Positions 49,468 through 59,244 are shown, counted from the first letter of the stretch. The stretch is 64,000 nt of DNA from an uncultured Bacteroidales bacterium (GCA_900316845.1 ONEG01000010.1:1-64000), one strand, 5' to 3'. Program-made: numbers and translations. Notes: generated by a model from the sequence alone, not told the origin.

Positions 49468-50544
49468 ATGAAAATACCACAATCAGAAATATTGTCCACA
49501 GCAAGAATGAGCCGTATTTTTGAAAATACGGTTGCAACCTACAAGTATTACTGGTTCGCCAGTTTGCTTGATTTGTTTATCTATCAAGGAAAGACGCACT
49601 TTGAGATCTGGGATGTCATGGTTGAGATGGTCGTGGTCGTCCGTGCGTGGTATCCAGCTTGCTTCTTCCATCTTTCGTTCGGTAAATCAGATTCGCTCTA
49701 CGATGCCTGTTTGGAACTGAAGGATGTGTACCAACTTCCAGTGAACATTAAGCAAGATGACTTGCGCAATTGGTTGCACCGAAACAAAGAGAATCGTCAT
49801 GTTCGCTCAGTTCTCCGCTTCCTGCCGCAAAATGTGCCATACCGTTTCCTACGTCCGTGGATAGATACCAGCGATGACAGACTCACCGTCACGCGCTCAC
49901 AAACGTTCGAAAACGGATGTCCCTATGCGCTATATAAGGAACAAGCCACGATGTGGATTGAGTTAAACAAAGATTGGTTTGAGTATTTCCAAGCCAACTA
50001 TACCATCCTTCGTGACTTTGCGTATTGGAACCTCGCTTTGTTCCTCCAAGTCCGCAATCCCAACGTCCCCAACATCCCGAACAAATTGCTCAAGGACGAC
50101 AACCGTGGTTCGCTCAGCAAGCAACACGAGTACTGGGACTTTGTGATACAACACGGCTTGGACGTGCATTGTATCTACACCGATGTTCCGCTTCACAAAG
50201 GCGGCTATGACTTGGACCACTTCATCCCGTGGAGTTTCGTTTCGCACGATTTGATATGGAACTTGCTCCCTGCAAACGGAAGCATCAATTCGTCCAAGAG
50301 CGACAAACTCCCCAACTTGGACAAATATCTGCCTCGTTTGGCTACAATGCAACAGCAAGCCGTGCAGACGTGCTTACGCCATGATTTCCGTGGCAAGATA
50401 ATGGAAGACTACCTCTCGCTGGGTTGCACGCTGCCGGAGTTTGCAGCAATGAACAAAGGCGATTTGCTGGAGTGCTTCCGTCGTACATATGCCCCGATGC
50501 ACCAAATCGCCCTGAACATGGGCTTTGAACCTTGGAATTATTGA
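49468..50544 (+). CDS. HNH endonuclease-domain protein
   Basis: 358 aa. The N-terminal two thirds are not recognised. The C-terminal HNH domain is clear: HCIYTDVPLHKGGYDLDHFI, then PWSFVSHDLIWNLLPANGS and NSSKSDKLP (residues about 233-282). DHF is the catalytic core and NSSKSDK the distal Asn/Lys motif. It stands first in a tight series HNH - methyltransferase/HIT - jetABCD (4-nt gap to the next gene), so it is probably part of a defence operon. Specificity unknown. Confidence 0.8.
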   Translation: MKIPQSEILSTARMSRIFENTVATYKYYWFASLLDLFIYQGKTHFEIWDVMVEMVVVVRAWYPACFFHLSFGKSDSLYDACLELKDVYQLPVNIKQDDLRNWLHRNKENRHVRSVLRFLPQNVPYRFLRPWIDTSDDRLTVTRSQTFENGCPYALYKEQATMWIELNKDWFEYFQANYTILRDFAYWNLALFLQVRNPNVPNIPNKLLKDDNRGSLSKQHEYWDFVIQHGLDVHCIYTDVPLHKGGYDLDHFIPWSFVSHDLIWNLLPANGSINSSKSDKLPNLDKYLPRLATMQQQAVQTCLRHDFRGKIMEDYLSLGCTLPEFAAMNKGDLLECFRRTYAPMHQIALNMGFEPWNY

Positions 50545-50548
50545 CGCT

Positions 50549-51415
50549 ATGAACAACCCTGAAATTATCAATCATCCATATCTAACAGCGCTCCAACGCA
50601 CAGACATCTCTGTGCCAACGCGATACCTGCTGCAACATAATCTGCTCAAAGGCAGAATCCTTGATTTTGGTTGTGGCTTCGGCTACGACACCGATGAACT
50701 AAAGCGTCAAGGCTATGATATTGAGGGCTACGACTATTACTATCGTCCTGAGTTTCCGCAAGGCAAGTTCGATACCATCATCTGCGTCTACGTGCTTAAT
50801 GTGCTCGAACCCTACGCGCAAGCGGATGTAATGATGATGGTGAGCAATCTGCTCAAACCAAACGGAGTGGCTTATTATGCGGTAAGACGCGATTTGAAAG
50901 AAGAAGGCTTCCGCTTGCATGCCATCCACAAACAATATACCTACCAGTGCAACGTAGTTCTGCCGTTCAAGAGTTTGGTGCATAATCAAACGTACGAACT
51001 ATATCAATACGTTCATTTCAACAAACTCCCTCGTGGCGAGCAAAGAACGTGTCCCTTCTGCGATTTGTCGCGTCGCGTAGGCATCATCTGTGAGACTGAT
51101 TTGTGCGTAGCGTTTTATGATGGTTATCCTGTTTCTCCCGGACACGCGCTAATCATCCCAAGGCGTCACGTGTCATCTTATTTTGACTTGACGAACCAAG
51201 AACGCGAGGCGATGAATAATATGCTTACGTTCGTCAAACAGAAGGTAGAGGAAGAATTCCATCCGGATGGCTATAACATCGGCATCAATGTCAACGCAGC
51301 CGCAGGCCAATCGGTCTTCCACTGCCACATGCACCTCATCCCTCGCTACAAAGGCGACGTCGAAAACCCCAAAGGCGGTGTCCGTGGCGTCATTCCCAAC
51401 AAGCAGAAATATTAA
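50549..51415 (+). CDS. Class I methyltransferase fused to a HIT-family hydrolase
   Basis: The N-terminal half (to about residue 150) is a SAM-dependent methyltransferase: GRILDFGCGFGYDTDEL (motif I) and FDTIICVYVLNVLEP (motif III-IV). The C-terminal half is a HIT nucleotide hydrolase: a zinc-type CPFC near 170, SPGHALIIPRRHVSSYFDL, and the catalytic triad of histidines in FHCHMHLIPRY near 255-265. HIT enzymes act on nucleotidyl groups. The start is set at the ATG of MNNPEIIN, 4 nt after the HNH stop. The combination is unusual and its substrate is unknown. Confidence 0.82.
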   Translation: MNNPEIINHPYLTALQRTDISVPTRYLLQHNLLKGRILDFGCGFGYDTDELKRQGYDIEGYDYYYRPEFPQGKFDTIICVYVLNVLEPYAQADVMMMVSNLLKPNGVAYYAVRRDLKEEGFRLHAIHKQYTYQCNVVLPFKSLVHNQTYELYQYVHFNKLPRGEQRTCPFCDLSRRVGIICETDLCVAFYDGYPVSPGHALIIPRRHVSSYFDLTNQEREAMNNMLTFVKQKVEEEFHPDGYNIGINVNAAAGQSVFHCHMHLIPRYKGDVENPKGGVRGVIPNKQKY

Positions 51416-51438
51416 TATTGCCTATATCGCACAAAGGA

Positions 51439-52896
51439 ATGACGGATAATACAAAAATATTAGAAGCCTTAAGCAATTCACCAAGTGTTGCTCTTTTGCG
51501 TGCGCATAGTTGCGAACTGATTTTGGAGTTTCTCACAAGCGTATTGGATGAGACAACCACTATATCTCAAGAGAATCTATATAATCGGCTTGCTGAATAC
51601 TTGAACGATAAATACATAGATCCTGAAGAAGGTGATAATATTTCGGAGTTTGATACTTGTGATGAAAAAGCCGAAAAATATATCAGGAAATGGACAGATA
51701 ATGGCTACTTGACAAACTACACAAGTGAAGATGGAGAAATTTTGTATCAACTATCAAGCCATACATGCAAAGTTATTGATTGGCTTTCTAGCTTAAAGCG
51801 AGAAGAATATATCGGTACAGAATCCAAATTCAAATCTATTATATCCCAACTGAAAGAATTAGTAGAAAACACGAACGAGGATAAGGAACAGAGAATCCAA
51901 ATGCTGGAGAAGAAAAAGCTGGAAATAGAACAAAAGATTCAACGATTGCAGATGGGGGACGATGTAGAAGTGTTCGATGAATATCAGATAGTACCACGTT
52001 TCTTGGAAATTAACAAGCGAGCAAAGGAACTCCTCTCTGATTTTAAGGATGTTGATGATAACTTTAAAGCCATCATCACGGAGATATATCAAAAGCAAAT
52101 AGATCCAAATCTTAGTAAAGGCGGTATATTGCAATCAACCTTTGATGCCTTAGATGAATTAAAGTCTAGTTCCCAAGGAAAGAGTTTCTATGCTTTCTGG
52201 GAATTCCTCATGGCGCGTGAGATGCAGTCAGAATTAGACGAACTGATAGCAGAACTATTTAAGACGCTGGAAGAACGAGGCATTGAGAATAATGATCCGT
52301 TCCTCCTAAACATGGTGTCCAACTTGTACGCTTCTGGGAAAAAGGTTTATCAAAGCAATGATAAGATGGCTAAGAAATTAAGTCACATCATCCGAGAAAA
52401 TGATGAGTCTAGAGCTGATTTAACAAAGCAAATTATACAAGAAATCAAGAACAAGTTAATCGAGATTGCAAAGACGGGAAAGAAGCCTGATATATCGTTG
52501 ACAGTAGATGATGGACTTGAAATAAGTATTCCATTCGAAAGAAAGCTTACATTTGAACTTAATGAAACGACGGAATATACTCAACGTCCAAAAATCAATG
52601 CAGTTTCCATCGAAGAATTAAATGAAATTGGTAAAGTGTTTGGTAATATTGCCATAGACCGAAAGGCTCTTGAGAAAAACATCCGACACATATTATCAGA
52701 AAAAGGTCAAGCGACTATGGCGGATATTATCCAACAACATCCGCTTCAGCAAGGTCTCCCGGAATTATTTGCGTATTTTGGTGTGTTAGGTAATTTCTCC
52801 AATACTTCCGTGAATCCCGAAAAACATCAACCTATTGTATTTGATGCTGAACAAAATAAACGAATAGTAATTCCTGAAATAATCATATCACGATGA
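51439..52896 (+). CDS. jetA: JetA, Wadjet anti-plasmid system (DUF3375)
   Basis: Kleisin-like subunit of the Wadjet complex, which recognises and cuts circular plasmids. The protein begins LEALSNSPSVALLRAHSCEL, the typical DUF3375 start. It continues with winged-helix and coiled-coil segments (EKKKLEIEQKIQRLQMGDDVE near 165) and ends FGVLGNFSNTSVNPEKHQPI. About 485 aa, normal for type I JetA. The start is taken at the ATG after AAGGA, 23 nt downstream of the methyltransferase/HIT stop. It overlaps jetB by 4 nt. Confidence 0.92.
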   Translation: MTDNTKILEALSNSPSVALLRAHSCELILEFLTSVLDETTTISQENLYNRLAEYLNDKYIDPEEGDNISEFDTCDEKAEKYIRKWTDNGYLTNYTSEDGEILYQLSSHTCKVIDWLSSLKREEYIGTESKFKSIISQLKELVENTNEDKEQRIQMLEKKKLEIEQKIQRLQMGDDVEVFDEYQIVPRFLEINKRAKELLSDFKDVDDNFKAIITEIYQKQIDPNLSKGGILQSTFDALDELKSSSQGKSFYAFWEFLMAREMQSELDELIAELFKTLEERGIENNDPFLLNMVSNLYASGKKVYQSNDKMAKKLSHIIRENDESRADLTKQIIQEIKNKLIEIAKTGKKPDISLTVDDGLEISIPFERKLTFELNETTEYTQRPKINAVSIEELNEIGKVFGNIAIDRKALEKNIRHILSEKGQATMADIIQQHPLQQGLPELFAYFGVLGNFSNTSVNPEKHQPIVFDAEQNKRIVIPEIIISR

Positions 52897-53462
52897 ATGA
52901 AGTACAACCATATTCAAAAGCGATTGTCCTTTTGTTGAAGAAAACCGTAGAAAATAATTCTCCGGAATGGAATAACATTCTTGCATTCCGTGGTGATATT
53001 CAAAAGTATCTTTCTGTTATAGGCTTGGAACTTGTATTGAAAGAAGAAGAGGGCTTTGCGTACGTGAAGCAAATTGTAATGGAAGATGATACGACTTTGA
53101 GTTTGGTACAACGTCGCCAACTAAGCTACGAGGTATCCATCATCCTCATCGTGTTACGGCAAATGTTAGAAGATTTTGACAATAACCCGACGGACACACA
53201 TTCAACAGAACGATTTGTTAGCGCGAACGAGATAAAGGACGAAGTTCGGCTTTTTCTTCCGGAAAAATACAACAAAGTGAAATTGGAAAAAGAATTGGAT
53301 ACTCACATTCGTAATGTGGAAAAGTTGGGGTTCTTGGAAGAGGTGAGAAGTAATGGCAATGATACCCGATATCGCATTCATCGTATCATCAAGGAGAAAG
53401 TAACACTCGATGATTTGGATTTGTTCAAACAAAAATTAGAGGAATATGCAGGAGCAATATGA
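52893..53462 (+). CDS. jetB: JetB, Wadjet (DUF4194)
   Basis: KITE/MukE-like subunit of Wadjet. 189 aa with KYLSVIGLELVLKEEEGFAYVK near 45 and the DUF4194 core RRQLSYEVSIILIVLRQMLE near 78, then a winged helix (VRLFLPEKYNKVKLEKELDT) and RYRIHRIIKEKVTLDDLD. It overlaps jetA by 4 nt and jetC by 17 nt, as is common for these four genes. Confidence 0.92.
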   Translation: MNEVQPYSKAIVLLLKKTVENNSPEWNNILAFRGDIQKYLSVIGLELVLKEEEGFAYVKQIVMEDDTTLSLVQRRQLSYEVSIILIVLRQMLEDFDNNPTDTHSTERFVSANEIKDEVRLFLPEKYNKVKLEKELDTHIRNVEKLGFLEEVRSNGNDTRYRIHRIIKEKVTLDDLDLFKQKLEEYAGAI

Positions 53463-56400
53463 TTTATTTACGACTAATCCGGGCATTTCGGGTTATCGAT
53501 TGGATTATTTGGAGATATACAATTGGGGTACTTTTAATGGTACCGTATATCGGATTGCTCCGGAAGGAAATAATTCCTTGCTAACAGGAGCAAATGCATC
53601 AGGAAAGAGTACCTTGATTGATGCATTATTGACTTTGCTTGTTCCCTTCAAAAAAGACAGATTCTATAATCAATCTTCTGGTAATGAAAAGAAGGGTGAT
53701 AGAACCGAAGAAACGTACGTATTAGGCAACTATGGCAATATTCAGTCAGATGGAGAAAGCTCTATTACGATGCAGCGGCTTCGTGATAAAAACACGTACT
53801 CTATCATCTTAGCATCATTCAAAAACAACCACGACAAAATAGTTACTTTATTTCAAGTAAGATGGTTTGTCAGTGGTGAACTTAAATGCGTATATGGTTT
53901 CTCAACTGCGCCACTTACCATAAACGAAGATTTCCAAAACTTTGATGGGAGCAAAGGTGAATGGAGACGCACATTAGAAAAGAAATATAACGCAGGGGTG
54001 CAAAAGAAACGAATAGAATTCTATGATGTAATACGAGACTATAGAGATCGTATCATTAGCACATTAGGATTGCGAAGTGAAAAGGCGTTGACGCTATTTA
54101 ATCAAGTCGTAGGTGTAAAAGTATTGAATGATCTTGATGACTTCATCCGCAATAATATGCTCGAGCAACGCGATGCTGAAGAAGAGTACGTTCGTCTCAA
54201 TGATAGTTTTTCCACTCTCATCAATGCAAAAACGCAGATTGAAAAGGTAAAGGAACAGATTGCCCAGTTGGGACCCATTAATGAGAAAGCTATTCAACTA
54301 GAACAACTCCAGCAAACACTTGCCAATATCCAAAGAAATCGAGAAATGGCGGTGTATTGGTTTGCAGTGAAAAATATTGAACTTGCAGATGCCAGACTTG
54401 AGGAATTGGATAAGCTATTAGCAAAACTTAACCAACAACACAAAGACTTAATAGAAAAGAAAAATACTCTAAGACAAGAGGAGACCAGACTATCACAAGC
54501 GATAGACAATGACGAAGTAGGCCGGCAGATTAAAGAATTAGCAGAGACCATCAGTCGGTTAGAAGTGACTAAACAGACTCGCATATGTCAACGTGGCAAA
54601 TACGACGACTGTGTTAGAAAAGTTGGATTAGAAACAAATCGGACCGAAAAAGCATTCGAAACGAATCGTGAGAAAGCTGCTAAAGAGAAACAGAAATGTG
54701 CTGATGATATAAAAGCGGCTAATGAGGAGTTGCGTCAAGCCGAAAATAAAGGCGAACAATTGGATAAGGATATTAAAGACAATATGGAGATCCTTAACCA
54801 GTTAAAAAAGAATGACAACAACATCTCAGGGAAAGAGGCTGAAATCCGCGAGATGATATTGGAGGCTGTTGGAGCGACTGCGAAAGAAATTCCGTTTGTC
54901 GGAGAACTTATTCGCGTAAAAGACGATGAACGCAAATGGGAAAACTCTATTGAGAAAATCTTACATAACTTTGCATTGCGCCTAATTGTTCCTGATAAAT
55001 ACTATCGGGATGTCTGTGACTTTGTGAATTCGCACAATCTGAATGGACGCATAGTGTTCCAAAAACCGGAAAGGACATCAATACTGAATGGTTACCAAAC
55101 TCTTCCTGACAATTGCTTACTTAGCAAAATTGAATTCAATATGGAAAGCCCATACCAGGAATGGGTTGAAGATGTCATATCTGAACAATACAATTATACT
55201 TGTGTCGCAACGTTAGAAGAGTTCTATCAGTATAAAGAAAAAGCGGTAACCATTGAAGGCTTAATAAAGTCCGTTCATAACAAGCACGAAAAAGATGATC
55301 GCAAACATGTCAATGATCGTGCTAACTATGTACTTGGTTGGGATAATAAGGAAAAAATAGCCGCCATTAAGGCGCTTGTGCTTAAACTGCATACAGAACA
55401 AACGCAAAACGCAAATGCAGTTATCGCGATAAACGATAAAATTAAAAGCATCAATAAACGTCAAGAGAATTTTGATGATATTCTCAAGTTATTCCAAAGC
55501 TATGAGGAGATAAATTGGGAAGCTGTTGCTAAGGATATTCAAGTAAAAACCGAACAAAAGGAGACTTTAGAAAAATCCAATGATAAAGTTAAAACCTTAT
55601 CCGCACAATTAGATAAAGTCCAAAAAGACTTAAGGATTCTTGAAAACGAGACTATCACAGCGAATGCTAAGAGTATCGGACAAACAGAAGAAAAGAAGGC
55701 GGCTGTCCAAGCAGTTCATGATACTAATGCGGAATTTATTCTTCCTTATGGAGATAAAGACACTTCTGAATTTGAGCAAGAAAATACAGACTTACTGGAT
55801 GTGACTTTTGAAACCATAGCAAGTACACAAAGGGACTACCAAGCACGTATTCGCAATGAAGAATCGGACGTAACGAAAACAAAGAACCGCGTTGAAAAAG
55901 AGGTGTCGGATTTGATAAGAGCCTTTAAGTATCCTTCTCCGGAAATCTATGCCAAATATAGCGACTGGAATTCCGATGTGCATGCTTTACCCGATTCATT
56001 ACATCTAATAGGAGCTTATCAGCAATTCTATCAGCGCTTAGTTGACGAAGACTTGGTTAGTTGCGAAAAGAGATTCAATGAGTTCTTACAAGAGACTCTT
56101 ATGAATAAGATAACGGAGTTCCGCTGGTTCTTTAAGAATTGGGATGATTCTATACGGGAAACTATTCAAATGCTTAACAAGTCTCTTAAAGAGATAGATT
56201 TCGCTACGGCTCCACCAACGTATATCCAACTCGTATATACGCGGCGTATCTCAAAAGAAATAAGCGAGTTTAGACAACAATTAGAGGAAGCCGTACCTAA
56301 CATTCATGAGATGAGTGGTTCAATAGATGGGAAACGCAGACACTTTGAGACAAAGATAGAACCACTAATTAGGCGCTTAGGAAACGAGCAATGGCGCAAA

Positions 56401-56853
56401 CATGTAACTGATGTGCGACAATGGTACTCATACAAAGCAGATGAGTTTTATAGAGAGACTGCTCAAAAACGCACTACCTATGAGGGAATGGGACAATTGT
56501 CCGGCGGAGAAAAAGCGCAATTGACGTACACTATCTTAGGGTCTGCTATAGCGTATCAATTTGGATTGGCCACCGATGGTTTACAAGCTAATTCTTTCCG
56601 TTTTATAGCGATTGATGAAGCATTTAAAGCCCAAGATGAAGACAAAGCACGTTACTTAATTTCTCTATGCAAACAATTACATTTGCAATTACTCGTCGTA
56701 ACACCAAGTGATAATATTCATATTGTAGAAAACGATATATCATTCGTTCACTATGTAGAAAGACGAGGAAACGAATCTGTTTTGTTAGATATGAGAATTG
56801 AGCAATTCAAGGAAGAACGCGACAAATACCAAGCCAATGATAACGCCCAGTGA
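53446..56853 (+). CDS. jetC: JetC, Wadjet SMC-like ATPase
   Basis: SMC/MukB-type motor of Wadjet that extrudes DNA loops. Walker A GANASGKST is at residues 48-56. Long coiled coils cover about 245-450 and 660-860, with a hinge-like middle (VGELIRVKDDERKWENSIEK). The C-terminal head carries signature GQLSGGEKAQLTYTILGS (about 1020) and Walker B FIAIDEAFKAQDEDKAR. 1135 aa, normal. Both ATPase halves are intact. It overlaps jetD by 17 nt when jetD starts at 56837. Confidence 0.93.
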   Translation: MQEQYDLFTTNPGISGYRLDYLEIYNWGTFNGTVYRIAPEGNNSLLTGANASGKSTLIDALLTLLVPFKKDRFYNQSSGNEKKGDRTEETYVLGNYGNIQSDGESSITMQRLRDKNTYSIILASFKNNHDKIVTLFQVRWFVSGELKCVYGFSTAPLTINEDFQNFDGSKGEWRRTLEKKYNAGVQKKRIEFYDVIRDYRDRIISTLGLRSEKALTLFNQVVGVKVLNDLDDFIRNNMLEQRDAEEEYVRLNDSFSTLINAKTQIEKVKEQIAQLGPINEKAIQLEQLQQTLANIQRNREMAVYWFAVKNIELADARLEELDKLLAKLNQQHKDLIEKKNTLRQEETRLSQAIDNDEVGRQIKELAETISRLEVTKQTRICQRGKYDDCVRKVGLETNRTEKAFETNREKAAKEKQKCADDIKAANEELRQAENKGEQLDKDIKDNMEILNQLKKNDNNISGKEAEIREMILEAVGATAKEIPFVGELIRVKDDERKWENSIEKILHNFALRLIVPDKYYRDVCDFVNSHNLNGRIVFQKPERTSILNGYQTLPDNCLLSKIEFNMESPYQEWVEDVISEQYNYTCVATLEEFYQYKEKAVTIEGLIKSVHNKHEKDDRKHVNDRANYVLGWDNKEKIAAIKALVLKLHTEQTQNANAVIAINDKIKSINKRQENFDDILKLFQSYEEINWEAVAKDIQVKTEQKETLEKSNDKVKTLSAQLDKVQKDLRILENETITANAKSIGQTEEKKAAVQAVHDTNAEFILPYGDKDTSEFEQENTDLLDVTFETIASTQRDYQARIRNEESDVTKTKNRVEKEVSDLIRAFKYPSPEIYAKYSDWNSDVHALPDSLHLIGAYQQFYQRLVDEDLVSCEKRFNEFLQETLMNKITEFRWFFKNWDDSIRETIQMLNKSLKEIDFATAPPTYIQLVYTRRISKEISEFRQQLEEAVPNIHEMSGSIDGKRRHFETKIEPLIRRLGNEQWRKHVTDVRQWYSYKADEFYRETAQKRTTYEGMGQLSGGEKAQLTYTILGSAIAYQFGLATDGLQANSFRFIAIDEAFKAQDEDKARYLISLCKQLHLQLLVVTPSDNIHIVENDISFVHYVERRGNESVLLDMRIEQFKEERDKYQANDNAQ

Positions 56854-57988
56854 AATAAAGCAGAAAGCCGAGAATAAGTATATCGCATATTTGCAATCTA
56901 TAGTTGAAGGGATTTCCTTTAACCCAATTATCGTTGCAGGTAATAAACGACCCGATGATAATACAGTAAAGTTTGAGGCAGAATTAACCGAACTGATAAA
57001 TCATTCAAAAGAGAAAAAAGGCTTTGGTTATTCTATAGAGTATTCTACCGTTAAGACCAAACTACATGGTGTGCAAGATCTTCCATCTTCTATTGTATTT
57101 CAATCAGAAAGCGACTATTTGAGATTCATTGGTAAAGAGAAAGCAACGGCAAAATTCAAGGAAGATATTGCGCGTATTATAGAGTCGTTCCCGGAACTGA
57201 ACGATTGGATCTATAAATATCCAAGAAAGGTAATTGAGAATGATTGGGATAGTCTCTTGATGGTGTGCGCGTATTTCAAAAGAACTCCTCAACCGAATCT
57301 TTACATCCGCGAACTACCTATAAAGGTACATACCAAGTTCATTGAGAATAACAAGGGTATCATTAAGGAACTGCTAGACATCTTGATTGCAGATTATGTG
57401 GATCAAGACGAAAAACATTTCGAGTCTCGCTTTCATCTCAAATACGATGAGCCAATTGTACGCTTTCGCATATTAGACAACTCGATAAGCCATCTGTCTT
57501 TCTCAGATGTTGAGGATATAAGTATCCCAATAAGTCAGTTCAAACAATTGGCTATCCCGGTACAAAAAGTTTATGTGGTAGAAAATAAAATCAATATGCT
57601 ATCTTTCCCGATGGTTGAAAAGAGCATTGTAATCTGGGGACATGGGTTTGGAGTGGAAACAATATGCGATGTAGAGTGGTTGAAAGATAAAGATATTTTC
57701 TACTGGGGAGATTTGGATGCGCAAGGATTCCAGATACTATCACTACTACGAAGTCATTTCGGACAGGTAAAGAGTTTCCTGATGGATCGCCCTACGTTTG
57801 ATGAGTTCTTCGAAGGTGATAAAGGCACACCCGCTAACATAGAAAAAGGATTGTGCCTTACACCCGAAGAAAATGAAATGTTCTTGTACCTAAAGGAAAA
57901 TAACTTTCGCCTTGAGCAAGAGAAAATTCCTTATGAATATACTTTGGCTATGATTCCTAATGCTCGCCGGGATAGCGGCGAGAAGTGA
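56837..57988 (+). CDS. jetD: JetD, Wadjet nuclease (DUF3322/DUF2220, Toprim)
   Basis: Topoisomerase-VI/Spo11-like nuclease subunit that cuts the plasmid. The Toprim catalytic region is visible: Glu in VYVVENKINMLSFP, then WGHGFGVE, and FYWGDLDAQGFQILSLLRS with the DxD pair. The start is set at MITPSEIKQKAENKYIAYL, 17 nt inside jetC. About 383 aa, typical. The last eight residues (ARRDSGEK) and the stop lie in a REP palindrome (57963-57982) of the adjacent transposase, so the native C-terminus may have been altered by few residues. Confidence 0.92.
   Translation: MITPSEIKQKAENKYIAYLQSIVEGISFNPIIVAGNKRPDDNTVKFEAELTELINHSKEKKGFGYSIEYSTVKTKLHGVQDLPSSIVFQSESDYLRFIGKEKATAKFKEDIARIIESFPELNDWIYKYPRKVIENDWDSLLMVCAYFKRTPQPNLYIRELPIKVHTKFIENNKGIIKELLDILIADYVDQDEKHFESRFHLKYDEPIVRFRILDNSISHLSFSDVEDISIPISQFKQLAIPVQKVYVVENKINMLSFPMVEKSIVIWGHGFGVETICDVEWLKDKDIFYWGDLDAQGFQILSLLRSHFGQVKSFLMDRPTFDEFFEGDKGTPANIEKGLCLTPEENEMFLYLKENNFRLEQEKIPYEYTLAMIPNARRDSGEK
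57963..57982 (+). repeat. REP palindrome 1 (over the jetD 3' end)
   Basis: CTCGCC-GGGATAGC-GGCGAG, followed by AAGTGAACAGCAAG; the jetD TGA stop is in this tail. Confidence 0.85.
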
Positions 57989-58008
57989 ACAGCAAGAGAG
58001 AGACAATG

Positions 58009-58028
58009 CTCGGCGGGAAAGCGCCGAG
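58009..58028 (+). repeat. REP palindrome 2
   Basis: CTCGGCG and CGCCGAG stem, followed by GAGGAGACAGCAAGGAG. Confidence 0.85.
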
Positions 58029-58062
58029 GAGGAGACAGCAAGGAGTATATAAAAGAAGAAAC

Positions 58063-59244
58063 ATGGCAAAGGGAAAGATGACAGCAGAAGGATGGCGATG
58101 CGAGAAAGAGCAAGAGCATCTGTATCGTCCTAAATGGGTGGATTTTCAAGATCCAGCCATCCACCTGTTGACGCTGGTGACAACCAAACGGCAACCTTTG
58201 TTGGGGACATTGGTCGGAGAGCAGATAGTCCTCACCTCGCTGGGGCAAAGCGTAGCAGAAGAGATAGAGCGCATACCCACCTACAAAGGAGCAAACAGCA
58301 TAGAGATATATCGCTACGTGATCATGCCCGACCATATACACACCCTGCTACGTATTCACGAGCGGCTACCCAAGCACCTCGGGCAATACGTGCGATGGTT
58401 CAAGCGGCAATGCTCGATGCTGGCGTGGAAGGAGCAAGAGCTCGGCGGTGTAACGCCGAGGGGTGGACATCAAGGAGAAGCGATGCTCGCCGGGGTAACG
58501 GCGAGGAGTGAACAGCAAGGAGAGGGGCAAGAGCTCGCGGGGATAACCGCGAGGGGTGGACAGCCAATAGAGGGGAAGATAGGAGAAACTTTATTTGCGG
58601 CAGAGTATCATACCCGGACGCTGAGCGGACGAGGACAACTCAACCACATGGCGCGATACATACAAGAGAACCCGCGACGAGCGGCACTCAAACGCGCTAA
58701 CCCAGACCTATTCCGCATCCAACAGGACATCCGGCTGGGACGGACGCCGTGCGTGGCTTTGGGGAACATATTTCTCGCGGATTATCCGATAAGAGAGGCG
58801 CTCAAGTGCTCACGAAAACCAAGTCAAGAGGAGATAGATGCCAAGCGCGAGGAGTGTTTGGTGAAAGCGGCTAACGGGACGGTGTTTATCAGCGGCGCAA
58901 TATCGGAAGGCGAGAAGCAGATTTGCCAAGCGTTACGCGAGGCCGGTTATCCGCTCGTCATCCTACTGACCGAAGGTTTCCCGGAGCCAGATAGCCCGCA
59001 CTACCGCTATTTCAAGCCGAAAGGGGTATATTTCGAGGCTTGTGCGGCGGGAAAACTGCTGCTGGTAGAGCCAAGCAAAGAGATACTGGAGCGGGCAGAT
59101 ATAAAAGCAAAGGTAACGAGCAAGGCGGGAGACATACCTCACAAAAGCCAGCGGTATCGGTTCCTCGCGATGAACGCCATCGCGGAGGAGATAGCGGAGG
59201 GAGAGGCAGAAAGCTCGCCAGAAAGACAGGGCTCGCCGGTATAG
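58063..59244 (+). CDS. REP-associated tyrosine transposase (RAYT) with internal REPs
   Basis: Y1/HUH transposase of the IS200-like TnpA_REP group, which nicks REP hairpins. HUH motif VIMPDHIHTLL (His91-x-His93), catalytic Tyr about 199 in HMARYIQENPRRAALK. Between them, residues about 126-174 (GGVTPRGGHQGEAML...GGQPIEGK) are encoded by three REP units in frame. The C-terminal half (about 255-370; GTVFISGAISEGEKQICQAL, GVYFEACAAGKLLLVEP) looks like a DprA/SLOG-type Rossmann domain known in Bacteroidota RAYTs. The start is at MAKGKM; an upstream frame would pass through REP 2. The TAG stop is inside REP 6. Confidence 0.88.
   Translation: MAKGKMTAEGWRCEKEQEHLYRPKWVDFQDPAIHLLTLVTTKRQPLLGTLVGEQIVLTSLGQSVAEEIERIPTYKGANSIEIYRYVIMPDHIHTLLRIHERLPKHLGQYVRWFKRQCSMLAWKEQELGGVTPRGGHQGEAMLAGVTARSEQQGEGQELAGITARGGQPIEGKIGETLFAAEYHTRTLSGRGQLNHMARYIQENPRRAALKRANPDLFRIQQDIRLGRTPCVALGNIFLADYPIREALKCSRKPSQEEIDAKREECLVKAANGTVFISGAISEGEKQICQALREAGYPLVILLTEGFPEPDSPHYRYFKPKGVYFEACAAGKLLLVEPSKEILERADIKAKVTSKAGDIPHKSQRYRFLAMNAIAEEIAEGEAESSPERQGSPV
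58441..58460 (+). repeat. REP palindrome 3 (inside the transposase)
   Basis: CTCGGCG-GTGTAA-CGCCGAG, in frame, followed by GGGTGGACATCAAGGAG. Confidence 0.85.
58486..58505 (+). repeat. REP palindrome 4 (inside the transposase)
   Basis: CTCGCC-GGGGTAAC-GGCGAG, followed by GAGTGAACAGCAAGGAG; same core as REP 7. Confidence 0.85.
58534..58553 (+). repeat. REP palindrome 5 (inside the transposase)
   Basis: CTCGCGG-GGATAA-CCGCGAG, with compensatory changes in both arms relative to REP 3 and 4. Confidence 0.85.
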
